Assembly: GCA_003602285.1 (NCBI GenBank)
Contig: QZVU01000004.1
Span: forward strand, 62,001 to 126,000
DNA: 64,000 nt
From: Arthrobacter frigidicola
GTDB lineage: Bacteria; Actinomycetota; Actinomycetes; Actinomycetales; Micrococcaceae
Direction: 5' to 3'
Below the pieces are notes generated by a model, which saw nothing but the letters and a program-made list of their open reading frames with translations, was not told the origin of the DNA and ran no database searches. The translations under genes and the position numbers were made by a program. This document shows, piece after piece, positions 24,453 through 33,477 of the stretch (position 1 is the stretch's first letter; each line of letters opens with the position of its first letter).

Positions 24453-25823
24453 TCAGGTCCGCAGCGCCGCGCGGGCGGCCTGGCCGATCACGGCACTGTA
24501 GGTGGGGTAGGCAAATTTCACCCGCGCGAGGGTTGCGAGGTCGGTGCCGGCCGCCATCGCCGCGGCCACCGCCTGGATGACCTCCACGGCGTTCTCCCCG
24601 ACGGAGTGGGCGCCAAGGATAAGCTCCCGGTGCCGGTCGGTCACCAGCTTGAGGAAGCCCTGTTCGCGGTCGTCGATGATGGGGCGTTCCACCGCGGCAT
24701 AGGGCAGCATGACGGCGTGGCACTGGGAGTCGCGGGCCCGGGCCTGGGCCTCGGTGAGGCCGACCCCCGCGTAGTCGGGGTCGGTGAATCCGCCCTCGGG
24801 CAGCAGGTGGTGCGGGGTGGTGCGGTTGGCCCCCAGCACCGCGTTCTCTGCGGCGGTCTCACCCTCGAACACGGCCGCCTGCACGAGCATGCTTGAACCG
24901 TTGGCATCACCGGCAACGAAGATGTGAGGCACATTGGAGCGGAGGTAGTCGTCGACGGGTACGGCGGTGCGGGTCGACTCGACGGAGGCGGCCTCGAGGT
25001 TCAGCCCGTCGAGGTTCGCCGGCCATCCCGCAGCCATCACCACAGCCTCCACGGAGATCTCGTCGGGCTGCCCGCCGCTGCGCCAGGACAGCTGCAGCGC
25101 ACCCTCCGAGGGTCGGATCGCGTCGATCCCGGCGATGCCGGTTTCCACCCGGACGCCCCGTGAACCGAAACCCTCGGTAACGGCCGCCGAGACGTCGGCG
25201 TCCTCGGTCATCAGGATCCGCGGGGCGACATCGAGGAGCAGCACCTGCGACCCCAGGGCATTGAAAATGGTGGTGAGCTGGGCGCCGGTATGGCCCCCGC
25301 CGATCACCGCGACCGACGCCGGAAGCTCAGGCATGGAAAGCACCTCATGGGGCAGGACCGCCGCCTCGGCCCCCGGAATGGGAAGGCGCCGCGCGCTGCC
25401 CCCGATGCACAGGATGATCGACCGGGCGCTGACCAATCGGTCTCCGATGGACACCGTGTGCTCGTCGGTAAAGGAAGCATCCCCCGCGAGCAGGTCGATG
25501 CCGAGCCGGTCGATGAGCGCAGGGTACCCCTTGGCGGCGAGGACCCGCTCAACGGTGGAGCGGACCCGGTCCACGGTGGTGGGCCAGTCAACCTGCGGTT
25601 CAGCGACGACGATGCCGTAGTCGTGGGCCGTGCGGACCTCACGGAACAGCCGGGCGGTCTTGGCCAGGACACGGGTGGGAACGCAGCCGGAATTCACGCA
25701 GGTTCCGCCCAGCGCCGAGCGCTCAACCACCGCCGTGCGCGCCCCCAACTCGGCGGCGCGCACGGCGGCGGCCATGCCCGCCGGCCCCGCTCCAATGACG
25801 AGCACGTCGTAGGTGTAGTCCAT
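24453..25823 (-). CDS. FAD-dependent NAD(P)/disulfide oxidoreductase, MerA/SthA-like
   Basis: 456 residues. FAD motif GAGPAG (residues 11-16), redox cysteines Cys42 and Cys47 (GGTCVNSGCVPTR), second dinucleotide motif IGGGHTGAQ, and VAGDANGSSMLVQAA near the flavin. In the C-terminal dimer interface the catalytic His and Glu of HPTxxE are Tyr439 and Ala444 (AYPTYSA). A Tyr here is known in mercuric reductase and soluble transhydrogenase, but loss of the Glu as well is unusual. Electron acceptor unknown. AGGGAG precedes the ATG at 25823; the frame extends upstream without a better start. Confidence 0.82.
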   Translation of the reverse strand: MDYTYDVLVIGAGPAGMAAAVRAAELGARTAVVERSALGGTCVNSGCVPTRVLAKTARLFREVRTAHDYGIVVAEPQVDWPTTVDRVRSTVERVLAAKGYPALIDRLGIDLLAGDASFTDEHTVSIGDRLVSARSIILCIGGSARRLPIPGAEAAVLPHEVLSMPELPASVAVIGGGHTGAQLTTIFNALGSQVLLLDVAPRILMTEDADVSAAVTEGFGSRGVRVETGIAGIDAIRPSEGALQLSWRSGGQPDEISVEAVVMAAGWPANLDGLNLEAASVESTRTAVPVDDYLRSNVPHIFVAGDANGSSMLVQAAVFEGETAAENAVLGANRTTPHHLLPEGGFTDPDYAGVGLTEAQARARDSQCHAVMLPYAAVERPIIDDREQGFLKLVTDRHRELILGAHSVGENAVEVIQAVAAAMAAGTDLATLARVKFAYPTYSAVIGQAARAALRT

Positions 25824-25927
25824 GGAGCGCTCCCTGGGGTGGACGGCAGATGTTCCGCCATCCTGTCGCGGATTCCCCCGCACCTCAAGGCCATGACTCC
25901 CGCGGCCGCCGGGAGTACCCTCGTTGT

Positions 25928-26749
25928 GTGAGCACCTCTACGACGGCAGAACCGATCGTCCGGCACTCCGCAGTGAACCTGGTTCCGGCGACCGCAGCCG
26001 TCCTGTCGGGGTTCCTCCTCTTCGCCCTCGAGTACCGGGTGGCGGGGTATCTCCTGCTTGCCACCGCGGTCGCTGCCGCCGCCCTGATCAGCCGCCCCCT
26101 GCTCAAGGACGTCGGGCTCGCCGCCTTGGGCATCACCATCATCAGCACCGTGCCGATCACCACGGACATCAGCATCGGCCACATGGCCGTCATGGGGACA
26201 GCGATGGTCCTTGCCGTCGGGCTGCCCTACGCCGTCTCCCGCTGGGTCTTCCGGGACCACGCAATCCGCTTTCCCGTCCTGACCGGCTCGAAGTGGTCGC
26301 GGACCGAACGGTGGTACCTTGCCGCCGTCGTCGTGATCGGGTACCTGATCCTGCCCGTGTACATGATCCCAACCGGGGTGTACCTAAACTGGCCGGCGGC
26401 CAGCGACGGCGCGGACATCTTCAAACTGTTCCTGGGCACCAACGTCCTGGGAATCTGGGACGAACTGTTCTTCATCTGCACGGTGTTCACGCTGCTGCGC
26501 CGGCACCTGCCGGAATGGCAGGCCAACCTGCTTCAGGCGGTGGTGTTCACCTCCTTCCTGTGGGACCTCGGATTCCACGCCTGGGGCCCCTTCCTGATCT
26601 ACCCCTTCGCCGTGATCCAGGGTTGGATCTTCGCGCGCACCAAGTCGCTCTCCTACATCGTCAGCGTCCACCTTCTCTTCGATTTCGTGCTGTTCCTGGT
26701 ACTGCTCCACGCCCACAACCGCTGGTTGTTCCCGATCTTCCTGTACTGA
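25928..26749 (+). CDS. CPBP-like intramembrane protease family protein
   Basis: 273 residues with about eight membrane helices. The three CPBP motifs are present in altered form: WDELFF (Asp178-Glu179) in place of EExxxR, then FLWDLGFH with His217, and VHLLFD with His248. CPBP proteins of the CaaX/Abi family are glutamic-type intramembrane proteases or act in bacteriocin immunity. With the first Glu changed to Asp and the Arg missing, activity is uncertain. The GTG at 25928 has no ribosome site but a TACCCT -10 ends about 6 bases before it, suggesting a leaderless message. Confidence 0.7.
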   Translation: MSTSTTAEPIVRHSAVNLVPATAAVLSGFLLFALEYRVAGYLLLATAVAAAALISRPLLKDVGLAALGITIISTVPITTDISIGHMAVMGTAMVLAVGLPYAVSRWVFRDHAIRFPVLTGSKWSRTERWYLAAVVVIGYLILPVYMIPTGVYLNWPAASDGADIFKLFLGTNVLGIWDELFFICTVFTLLRRHLPEWQANLLQAVVFTSFLWDLGFHAWGPFLIYPFAVIQGWIFARTKSLSYIVSVHLLFDFVLFLVLLHAHNRWLFPIFLY

Positions 26750-26846
26750 CCGCCGTGAGCCGTTAGGCTGGATGCCACCGGTTCGCAGCGGCGCGCCGGG
26801 CCGCGGGCCCGTGCGGCCCGCCGGGGACAGGACTCTGGAGGACAAG

Positions 26847-28919
26847 GTGCGGGAAGGACAGTTCACAGGGCCCGTGCAACGGATGGCGGCGCTGCCTCCG
26901 GCATTCCTCCATGTGCTCTTCGCCGCGGCCCTGGTCACGGCCGTCTATATCGGCAGGGGTGCGCAGCTCGAAACCAGCGGCTACGCGCTGGCCTGGCCGG
27001 CGGCCGGCGCGGGTTTCCTCTGGGTGCTGTGGGCCTGGCCGCGCCGGGTTGGCGTGGCTGTGGCCCTGACCGGCATCTTCGTCCTCACGTCCCTGCTCAA
27101 CGCGCTCACCGGGCTGGACCAGGAGACCGCCCTCATCACCGGCTTCGGCAACCCGGTGCAAGCGCTCGCCGCCGTGCTCCTCTTCACCCGGTTCGTGCCG
27201 ACGCGGACCCAGCACAGCGTGGGGGAGTATCTGGGCCTGGCCGCGGCGGCGGTGATCGCTGCGGTGATCGGCGGCGCAGTGATCGCGGCGGGCGCCTATG
27301 CGCTGGGTTCGGGCCTCACCGTTCTCCAGGGCTTTTCGCCCTGGGTCGTCCGCAACGCCGTCTCACTCGTCGCCATCGGGAGCCTCGCCCTTGTGGCCAC
27401 CCGCACAGTGCCCGGCCCGTCGCCCTCCCGGCCCTCGGCCCGCCGCTGGATCGAGTACGTGGCCTTGGCCGCGATCACCGCGCTGCTCTACGTTGTCAGT
27501 TTCGTGCCCTCGAATCCGTTGCCGATCGCGTTCATCACCCTTCCGGCGAACATCTGGGCAGGGCTGCGCCTGACGACCGGCTGGGCGATGGCGCACGGCC
27601 TGGCCAGCGGAACCCTGCTGGTCTGGCTGACTATCTCCGGCAACGGTCCCTTCGCCAGCCTTCCGGCGGATGCCGCGGCCTATGTGGCCCAGGCATTCAC
27701 CTTCGTTGCCTTCTCGGTCTCGGCGGTCCTGGCACTCAACGGTGAGGAGCGGCTGCGCCTCATCGCCAGCCTCTCGGAGGCGCACCGCGAAGCGCAGGCC
27801 GCGACCCAGCTCCGCGACGTCGTGATCGAGAAGATGTACGACGGCGTGATCGCCGTCGACGCCGCCGGCCGGGTGCTTGTCCACAACACGGCCGGTGCCC
27901 GCTGGGTGGGCGAGACCCGGCTGCGCTCCGACGTGCCCTGGACTGCGCGGTACGACTTCCGGACGACCGCCGGCGTGCCCCTGGCCGAGGAGGAGCTACC
28001 GCTGAACCGCGCTCTCGCGGGGGAAACCGTGGAGCGCGAGAGCATCGACCTGCACCTGCCCGAAGGGGAGGTGCTCCACCTCTCCGTCGACGCCGTGCCG
28101 CTGCCGGCCGGGCAGGGCGCCGTCATCGTCTTCCACAATGTCACGGTGGAGCGGCGGCACCAGCAGGACCTTGCCCGGTTCGCCTCGGTGGTGGCCCACG
28201 ACCTGCTCACCCCGTTGACGGTCTTCGACGGGTGGCTCGAAATCCTTCAGGACGAGGATCTCAGCGAGGAGGAACGCGTAAGCATCGTCCGGCGCCTGAG
28301 CCGGGCCAGCCTGCGCATGAGCAATCAGATCCGGGCGCTGCTCGACTACAGCCTGGCGAAAGCGGACAAGCTCACCCCCAGGCACGTCGACGTGAACGCC
28401 GTCGTCTCGGCGATCGTCGACCTGCGCGCGTCCCTGCCCGCGGAGTCGGACGCCCCGCCGGTCGACTTCCGCCTCGACCTGCGCAGCGACGTCTACGCCG
28501 ACCAGCGACTGTTCACCCAGCTGATGGAAAACCTGATCGGCAACGCGGTGAAGTACGGGCCCGCCGACGGAACGGCCGTCGTGGCGGTGACCTCCGAGAA
28601 GGACCCGGGCACCGGCTGGACGCGGATCACCGTTGCGGACAACGGAATCGGGGTGCCTGCCGCGGACCGCGAGCGGATCTTCACCGAGTTCCACCGGTCC
28701 GCCAACGGCGCGTCCCGCGCCCCCGGCACCGGGCTTGGGCTCGCCATCTGCCGGAGGATCGTCGAAAGCCACGGCGGCGGCATCCGGGTCGAATCCCCGC
28801 CCACCGGAGGCGCCGTTTTTATTGCCACCCTCCCCGCCTCCCCGGAGCAGCTGCCCGCGGGCATCGGGTCGGCGGACGCCGGCTCGCGCGTCCCGGCACG
28901 CGGTGCCGCCGCCTCCTAG
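26847..28919 (+). CDS. Membrane sensor histidine kinase (MASE1-like, PAS, HisKA, HATPase)
   Basis: 690 residues from the GTG at 26847, five bases after GGAGG; the longer frame has no site. Residues 15-300 hold about eight membrane helices of MASE1-like type, residues 315-440 a PAS-like module, then the H-box AHDLLTPLT with phospho-acceptor His451. The HATPase N-box is LIGNAVKYG, the G1 box DNGIGVP and the G2 box GTGLGLAICRR. It should autophosphorylate in answer to a membrane or cytosolic cue. No response regulator is encoded nearby, so it is an orphan kinase. Its stop overlaps that of the convergent epimerase gene by 4 bases. Confidence 0.88.
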   Translation: MREGQFTGPVQRMAALPPAFLHVLFAAALVTAVYIGRGAQLETSGYALAWPAAGAGFLWVLWAWPRRVGVAVALTGIFVLTSLLNALTGLDQETALITGFGNPVQALAAVLLFTRFVPTRTQHSVGEYLGLAAAAVIAAVIGGAVIAAGAYALGSGLTVLQGFSPWVVRNAVSLVAIGSLALVATRTVPGPSPSRPSARRWIEYVALAAITALLYVVSFVPSNPLPIAFITLPANIWAGLRLTTGWAMAHGLASGTLLVWLTISGNGPFASLPADAAAYVAQAFTFVAFSVSAVLALNGEERLRLIASLSEAHREAQAATQLRDVVIEKMYDGVIAVDAAGRVLVHNTAGARWVGETRLRSDVPWTARYDFRTTAGVPLAEEELPLNRALAGETVERESIDLHLPEGEVLHLSVDAVPLPAGQGAVIVFHNVTVERRHQQDLARFASVVAHDLLTPLTVFDGWLEILQDEDLSEEERVSIVRRLSRASLRMSNQIRALLDYSLAKADKLTPRHVDVNAVVSAIVDLRASLPAESDAPPVDFRLDLRSDVYADQRLFTQLMENLIGNAVKYGPADGTAVVAVTSEKDPGTGWTRITVADNGIGVPAADRERIFTEFHRSANGASRAPGTGLGLAICRRIVESHGGGIRVESPPTGGAVFIATLPASPEQLPAGIGSADAGSRVPARGAAAS

Positions 28920-29989
28920 CGGCCCTCCGGAGGCCGGCCGCTCCGCGGATAGAGTGCGGGTGAACCGGAGTGGCCCCCGCCGCCCCGCATGCCGGCGAGG
29001 ATGGCCGCCATCGCTTCAATCGAGGTGTGCTCGGGCCTCCAGCCGAGGACCGCGGCGGCCCGGTCGGTTCTCATCACCGGCGACTGCGCCGCCATGTCGA
29101 CCCAGCCCGGGTCCGTCCGCTGCACGCCGAGGGACCAGCTCGCCCCTACGGCGGCCCGCAGCAGGGCCACCGGCACGTTCAGGACGCGTCGGGCGCCGAG
29201 AAGTCCCCCGACGCGGGCGGGGGTGAGCTCCGGTTCGGCCGCAATGTTGAACGCGCCCGAGGCCCGCCGGTCGACGACGCGCCAGTAGGCGTCGGCGACG
29301 TCGTCGGCATGGACGGCCTGGAACACCATCTGGTCCGGAATGGGCACCAGGGGCGGGCCGACCCGGCCGAGGAACACCTTGGGAATGAGCGGACCGAGGA
29401 AGTACCGGCCGACCTCGCTGCCGGCCCCTGTCTGGAAGATCAGGCCCGGCCGCAGCCGGGCCACGGGGATCTCCGGATAGTCGAGTTCGAAGCGGTCAAG
29501 CAGCCGTTCCTGCTCCGCTTTGTGCCGGCTGTAGTGCGAGGTGGTGATTCCTCCGGTGGGCCAGGACTCATCCCGGCGGACGGACTTGTCGGAGGGGGAG
29601 TAGGCCCCGACCGAGGAGGCGCAGACAAACTGCCGCACACCGGCCTCCCCGGCGGCCCGCAGCGCGTTTTCGGTGCCCAGCACATTGGTCCGGTGCATTG
29701 CGGGTTCGTCCCGGTTCGGCTGGATGGCCCACGCCAGGTGGATAACGGCGTCGACGCCGGCCAGCGCGCCGGGGAGCCGGCGGCGGCCCTCGTCGGTGCC
29801 CACATCGAGGGTGTGCCACTCGACCCCGCTGTAGGGCGGGGCGGATTCGTCGGGGCGCCGCCGGGCGATTCCGACGATCGAGAGCGGCCCGGCATCCCCC
29901 GCCGCCGCACGGTCCGCGGCCGCCCGGTGGAGCCGTCGAAGCACGGCGGTGCCAACATTTCCGGTGGCTCCGATGACGGCAATACGCAT
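28916..29989 (-). CDS. NAD-dependent epimerase/dehydratase (extended SDR)
   Basis: 357 residues. GATGNVG at residues 7-13 binds the nucleotide. VIHLAWAIQPNRDEP, ASSVGAYSP and YSRHKAEQE (catalytic Tyr-x3-Lys) are the extended-SDR motifs. Such proteins in Actinobacteria are usually annotated as nucleotide-sugar epimerases, but no sugar-nucleotide genes lie near and the substrate is open. The final 30 residues are Gly/Arg/Pro-rich. The ATG at 29989 has a GGAGCG site. Confidence 0.82.
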   Translation of the reverse strand: MRIAVIGATGNVGTAVLRRLHRAAADRAAAGDAGPLSIVGIARRRPDESAPPYSGVEWHTLDVGTDEGRRRLPGALAGVDAVIHLAWAIQPNRDEPAMHRTNVLGTENALRAAGEAGVRQFVCASSVGAYSPSDKSVRRDESWPTGGITTSHYSRHKAEQERLLDRFELDYPEIPVARLRPGLIFQTGAGSEVGRYFLGPLIPKVFLGRVGPPLVPIPDQMVFQAVHADDVADAYWRVVDRRASGAFNIAAEPELTPARVGGLLGARRVLNVPVALLRAAVGASWSLGVQRTDPGWVDMAAQSPVMRTDRAAAVLGWRPEHTSIEAMAAILAGMRGGGGHSGSPALYPRSGRPPEGR

Positions 29990-30135
29990 GGGGACCGCTC
30001 CTTCTCGTCGCTTTGTTACACCGTAGTGGCTGTTCATCCAACTGGACTAGTAAGTAAGCTTATGGTGCAGTGGGGCGGGGAACAGTGCAGCGGCGATCCG
30101 AACGTCTGCAGATCGACACGTAGGTGGAGGTACCA

Positions 30136-31230
30136 GTGAACAGCAAGAATGCATCGCAGGCGGACACTCAGGAGGAGGCGACCCGCCTGAAGGCGCAGAA
30201 TGCCCCTGATCCTGACGATTCGCGCAAGCCCGACGATCCCACGGAGCTCGCCAAGCCGGCCTGGGGCTACATTTTCAAGCGCACCGTCAGCGAGTTCGGC
30301 AAGGACCAGTGCACCGACCTGGCCGCCGCCCTCACCTATTACGCCGTGCTCTCGATCTTCCCGGCCATCCTCGCGCTGGTCTCCCTGCTGGGCGTCTTCG
30401 GGCAGGCAGAGGCGACGACGACGCAGGTCCTGGGCCTCGTCGAGCGCTTCGCGCCGGGGGATGCTGTTAACACCGTCAAGCCGGTCATCGAGCAGCTCAC
30501 CTCCTCCAACGCCGCAGGGCTCACGCTGGTCGTCGGTATCCTCGGCGCCATCTGGTCGGCCTCAGGCTACGTCGGTGCCTTCGCCCGCGCCATGAACCGC
30601 GTCTACGAGGTGCAGGAGGGCCGCCCCTTCTGGAAGCTGCGCCCGATCATGCTCGCCATCACCGTCTCGGTGCTGATCCTCATCGTGGCCCTGGCCCTGA
30701 TGCTCGTGCTCTCCGGCCCGGTCGCGGAGGCTGTCGGCAACACCATCGGGCTCGGCTCGACGGCGGTGGCCATCTGGAACATCGCCAAATGGCCGGTCAT
30801 GGTGGCCTTCGCCGTCATTATGATCGCCATCCTCTACTACGGCGCCCCGAACGTGAAGCAGCCCAAGTTCCGCTGGATGAGCATGGGGGCCTTCATTGCC
30901 CTGATCGTGCTGGCCCTGACCACCCTGGGCTTCTCGTTCTACGTCGCGAACTTCGGCAACTACAACAAGACCTACGGCGCCATCGCCGGCGTGATCGTGC
31001 TGCTGCTGTGGCTCTGGATCGCCAACCTGTCGCTGCTGTTCGGTGCTGAGTTCGACGCCGAGGTGGAGCGGGGACGCCAGCTCCAGGCCGGCATCGAGGC
31101 CGAGGACACCATCCAGCTGCCGCCGCGCGACACCAAGGCCACCGAGAAGAAGGAAGAGAAGACGCTGAAGCTGGTCAATGACGGCCGGGAACTCCGCGAC
31201 AAGTACGAGCGCGAATCTGCCTCCAAGTAG
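30136..31230 (+). CDS. YihY/virulence factor BrkB-family membrane protein
   Basis: 364 residues from the GTG at 30136 behind GGTGGAGGT. A charged N-terminal 50 residues precede six membrane helices. The family motif QCTDLAAALTYYAVLSIFPAI is followed by LGAIWSASGYVGAFARAMNRVY and the closing NYNKTYGAIAGVIVLLLWLW. The C-terminal 60 residues are highly charged and coiled-coil-like. YihY proteins are inner-membrane proteins long misnamed RNase BN; transport or envelope roles are suspected. Confidence 0.9.
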   Translation: MNSKNASQADTQEEATRLKAQNAPDPDDSRKPDDPTELAKPAWGYIFKRTVSEFGKDQCTDLAAALTYYAVLSIFPAILALVSLLGVFGQAEATTTQVLGLVERFAPGDAVNTVKPVIEQLTSSNAAGLTLVVGILGAIWSASGYVGAFARAMNRVYEVQEGRPFWKLRPIMLAITVSVLILIVALALMLVLSGPVAEAVGNTIGLGSTAVAIWNIAKWPVMVAFAVIMIAILYYGAPNVKQPKFRWMSMGAFIALIVLALTTLGFSFYVANFGNYNKTYGAIAGVIVLLLWLWIANLSLLFGAEFDAEVERGRQLQAGIEAEDTIQLPPRDTKATEKKEEKTLKLVNDGRELRDKYERESASK

Positions 31231-31293
31231 GTCCGTTCTCAAGCAGTACATCGGCGGGGATTAGGACACGTGAGCGTTTCTTAATCCCCGCTG

Positions 31294-31312
31294 GCGTAGG
31301 CTAGCCTTACCT
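31294..31312 (+). promoter_or_regulatory. IdeR/DtxR-type iron box
   Basis: GCGTAGGCTAGCCTTACCT with the same AGGCTAGCCT core as at 23676-23694. It overlaps a TAGGCT -10 and lies 33 bases before the first permease gene, so iron-loaded repressor would shut off the siderophore operon. Confidence 0.85.
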
Positions 31313-31344
31313 CAGACCGATCCCGCGGCTGAGGAGGAACCCGA

Positions 31345-32388
31345 ATGGCAGTGCGACCGCTCGCGCTGCCGAACGGCATCCCCGCCGTGGCCGGGCGCGG
31401 CGGCCAGGCTGCGAGGCTCCTCGCCGCCGTTGCCGCGCTCGCCCTGATCGGCATCGCCTCCCTCACCCTGGGCGCCCGCCCGGTCGGGCTTGACACCTTC
31501 CTGCAGGCGCTCATGGCCTTCGACCCGGCCAACGGCGACCACGCCGTGGTGGCATCCCGGGTCCCGCGCACCATCGCCGGGCTGTTCGTCGGAGCCGCCC
31601 TCGCCGCCGCCGGCGCCGCCATGCAGGGCGTGGCACGCAACCCCCTGGCCGACCCGGGCATCCTGGGCATCAACGCCGGTGCCGCCCTCGCGGTGGTCGC
31701 AGGGATCCACCTCTTCGGCGTCAGCGGGCCGGCCGGGTACCTCTGGTTCGCCTTCGCCGGCGCCGCGGCCGCGGCGGCAGCCGTCTACGCGGTCGCCGCG
31801 CTCGGCCGCGAAGGGGCGACCCCCATCAAGCTCGCCCTCGCCGGGGCCGTCCTGGCCGGCGGACTAGGCAGCCTGACCAACGCCATTCTGGTCTCACAGC
31901 AGGAAACCCTCGACCGGTTCCGTTTCTGGCAGGTGGGCACCCTCTCCGGCCGCGGCTTCGAGGTGCTCGGCACCGCCGCACCGTTCCTTGCCGTCGGGCT
32001 GGTCCTGATCCTGTGCACGGGCCGGATCCTCAATGCGCTCGCCCTCGGCGACGATGTCGCCCGGGGCCTGGGCCAGCGGGTGGCCCTCGCCCGGGCGGGC
32101 GTGGCGCTCGGCGTGGTGGTTCTCTGCGGTGCGGCCACCGCCGTGGCCGGCCCGATCGCCTTCGTGGGCCTGATCGTCCCGCACCTCGTCCGGCTGCTCG
32201 TCGGCTCCGATTACCGGTGGATGCTGGTCTTCTCCGCGGTCCTCGGCCCGGTCCTCCTCCTGGGCGCCGACATCCTGGGCCGGATCCTGCTCCCGCCGGG
32301 GGAGATCCAGGTGGGCATTCTCACCGCGCTCGTTGGGGCGCCGGTCTTCCTGATACTGATCCGCAGCCGGAAGGCGGCGGACCTGTGA
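31345..32388 (+). CDS. Siderophore ABC transporter permease (FecCD family), subunit 1
   Basis: 347 residues, about nine to ten membrane helices. Family signatures: VPRTIAGLFVGAALAAAGAAMQGVARNPLADPGILG (shared by FecC/FhuB/BtuC) and GPIAFVGLIVPHLVRLLVG. It forms half of the ferric-siderophore channel. GAGGAGG precedes the ATG. Its stop overlaps the GTG of the second permease (GTGA), so the two subunits are made together. Confidence 0.92.
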   Translation: MAVRPLALPNGIPAVAGRGGQAARLLAAVAALALIGIASLTLGARPVGLDTFLQALMAFDPANGDHAVVASRVPRTIAGLFVGAALAAAGAAMQGVARNPLADPGILGINAGAALAVVAGIHLFGVSGPAGYLWFAFAGAAAAAAAVYAVAALGREGATPIKLALAGAVLAGGLGSLTNAILVSQQETLDRFRFWQVGTLSGRGFEVLGTAAPFLAVGLVLILCTGRILNALALGDDVARGLGQRVALARAGVALGVVVLCGAATAVAGPIAFVGLIVPHLVRLLVGSDYRWMLVFSAVLGPVLLLGADILGRILLPPGEIQVGILTALVGAPVFLILIRSRKAADL

Positions 32389-33476
32389 GCGCCTCCACCC
32401 AGGCGGGCCTGCGGCCGGATGGGACAGCGGAGTCCGGATCCGCCGCCGGTTCCGCCGCCCGGGCCCTGGCCGCGGGGCGCGCGGCACGCCGGCGGTCCCG
32501 CAGCGTGCGGGCCGGTGCGCTGGCGCTGGCCGCCGTCATCCTGTTCGCCGTCTCGGTGCTCCTCGGCTCCTACACGGTCACCGTGCCCGACTTCTTCAGC
32601 ATCCTCGGCGGGGCGCAGATCCCCGGAGCCAGCTACATCGTGCTCGAGAACAAGCTGCCGCGCGCCCTGATGGCCGTCCTCGTGGGGATCGGCTTTGGCA
32701 TGGCCGGAACGATCTTCCAGACTCTGCTCCGCAACCCCCTGGCCAGCCCCGACGTCATCGGCATCAGCTACGGGGCCAGCGCGAGTGCGGTGACGGCCAT
32801 CGTTCTCTTCGGAGCCTCCGGGGCGGCGGTGTCCTTCGCCGCGGTCGCCGGTGGCCTGGGGGTGGCCGCCGCCATTTACCTGACCGCCCGGCGAGGTGGC
32901 CTCGGCGGGTACCGGCTGATCCTCGTGGGCATCGCCTTCGCCGCTGTCCTCCATGCCCTGGTGAACTTCCTGCTCACCCGCGCCGATCTCCGGACGGCCG
33001 CCGAGGCGCTGGTCTGGCTCACCGGGTCCCTGAATTCAAGCACCTGGGACCGGGCCGCCCTGCTCGGGGGTGCCCTGGTGCTCCTCGTCCCTGCCGCCCT
33101 GGTGCTCTCGCGCCTCCTGCAGCTCCTTGAGCTCGGCGACGACGCCGCCGCCGGGCTCGGTGTGCGGGTGGAGGTTTCCCGGGCCGCCCTGATCCTCACC
33201 GGCGCCTGCCTCGCCGCCGTGTCCACCGCCGCGGCCGGCCCGGTGGCCGCCGTCGCCTTCCTCTGCGGGCCCATCGCCCGGCGCCTTGTCGGCGGGCCGC
33301 CCTCCCTCGCCCTTGCCGGCCTGGTGGGCGCCGTCCTCGTCCTGGCGGCCGACTTCGCCGCAGCCAACCTGATCCCCGGCACCTCCCTTCCGGTGGGTGT
33401 CCTCACCGGGGCCCTCGGGGCGCCGGTCCTGCTCTGGCTGCTGATATCCGTAAACCGATCCGGCCAGGGAGGCTGA
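32385..33476 (+). CDS. Siderophore ABC transporter permease (FecCD family), subunit 2
   Basis: 363 residues from the GTG overlapping the upstream stop. An Ala/Arg-rich cytosolic lead of about 40 residues precedes nine or ten helices. LPRALMAVLVGIGFGMAGTIFQTLLRNPLASPDVIG is the family core, and AGPVAAVAFLCGPIARRLVG takes the place of the later motif. It pairs with subunit 1. The ATP-binding protein begins one base after its stop. Confidence 0.92.
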   Translation: MSASTQAGLRPDGTAESGSAAGSAARALAAGRAARRRSRSVRAGALALAAVILFAVSVLLGSYTVTVPDFFSILGGAQIPGASYIVLENKLPRALMAVLVGIGFGMAGTIFQTLLRNPLASPDVIGISYGASASAVTAIVLFGASGAAVSFAAVAGGLGVAAAIYLTARRGGLGGYRLILVGIAFAAVLHALVNFLLTRADLRTAAEALVWLTGSLNSSTWDRAALLGGALVLLVPAALVLSRLLQLLELGDDAAAGLGVRVEVSRAALILTGACLAAVSTAAAGPVAAVAFLCGPIARRLVGGPPSLALAGLVGAVLVLAADFAAANLIPGTSLPVGVLTGALGAPVLLWLLISVNRSGQGG

Positions 33477-33477
33477 C

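Noticed and set aside
28916-29989. Nucleotide-sugar epimerase with a defined substrate
   Set aside because: No neighbouring sugar-nucleotide genes and no substrate-specific residues could be identified.
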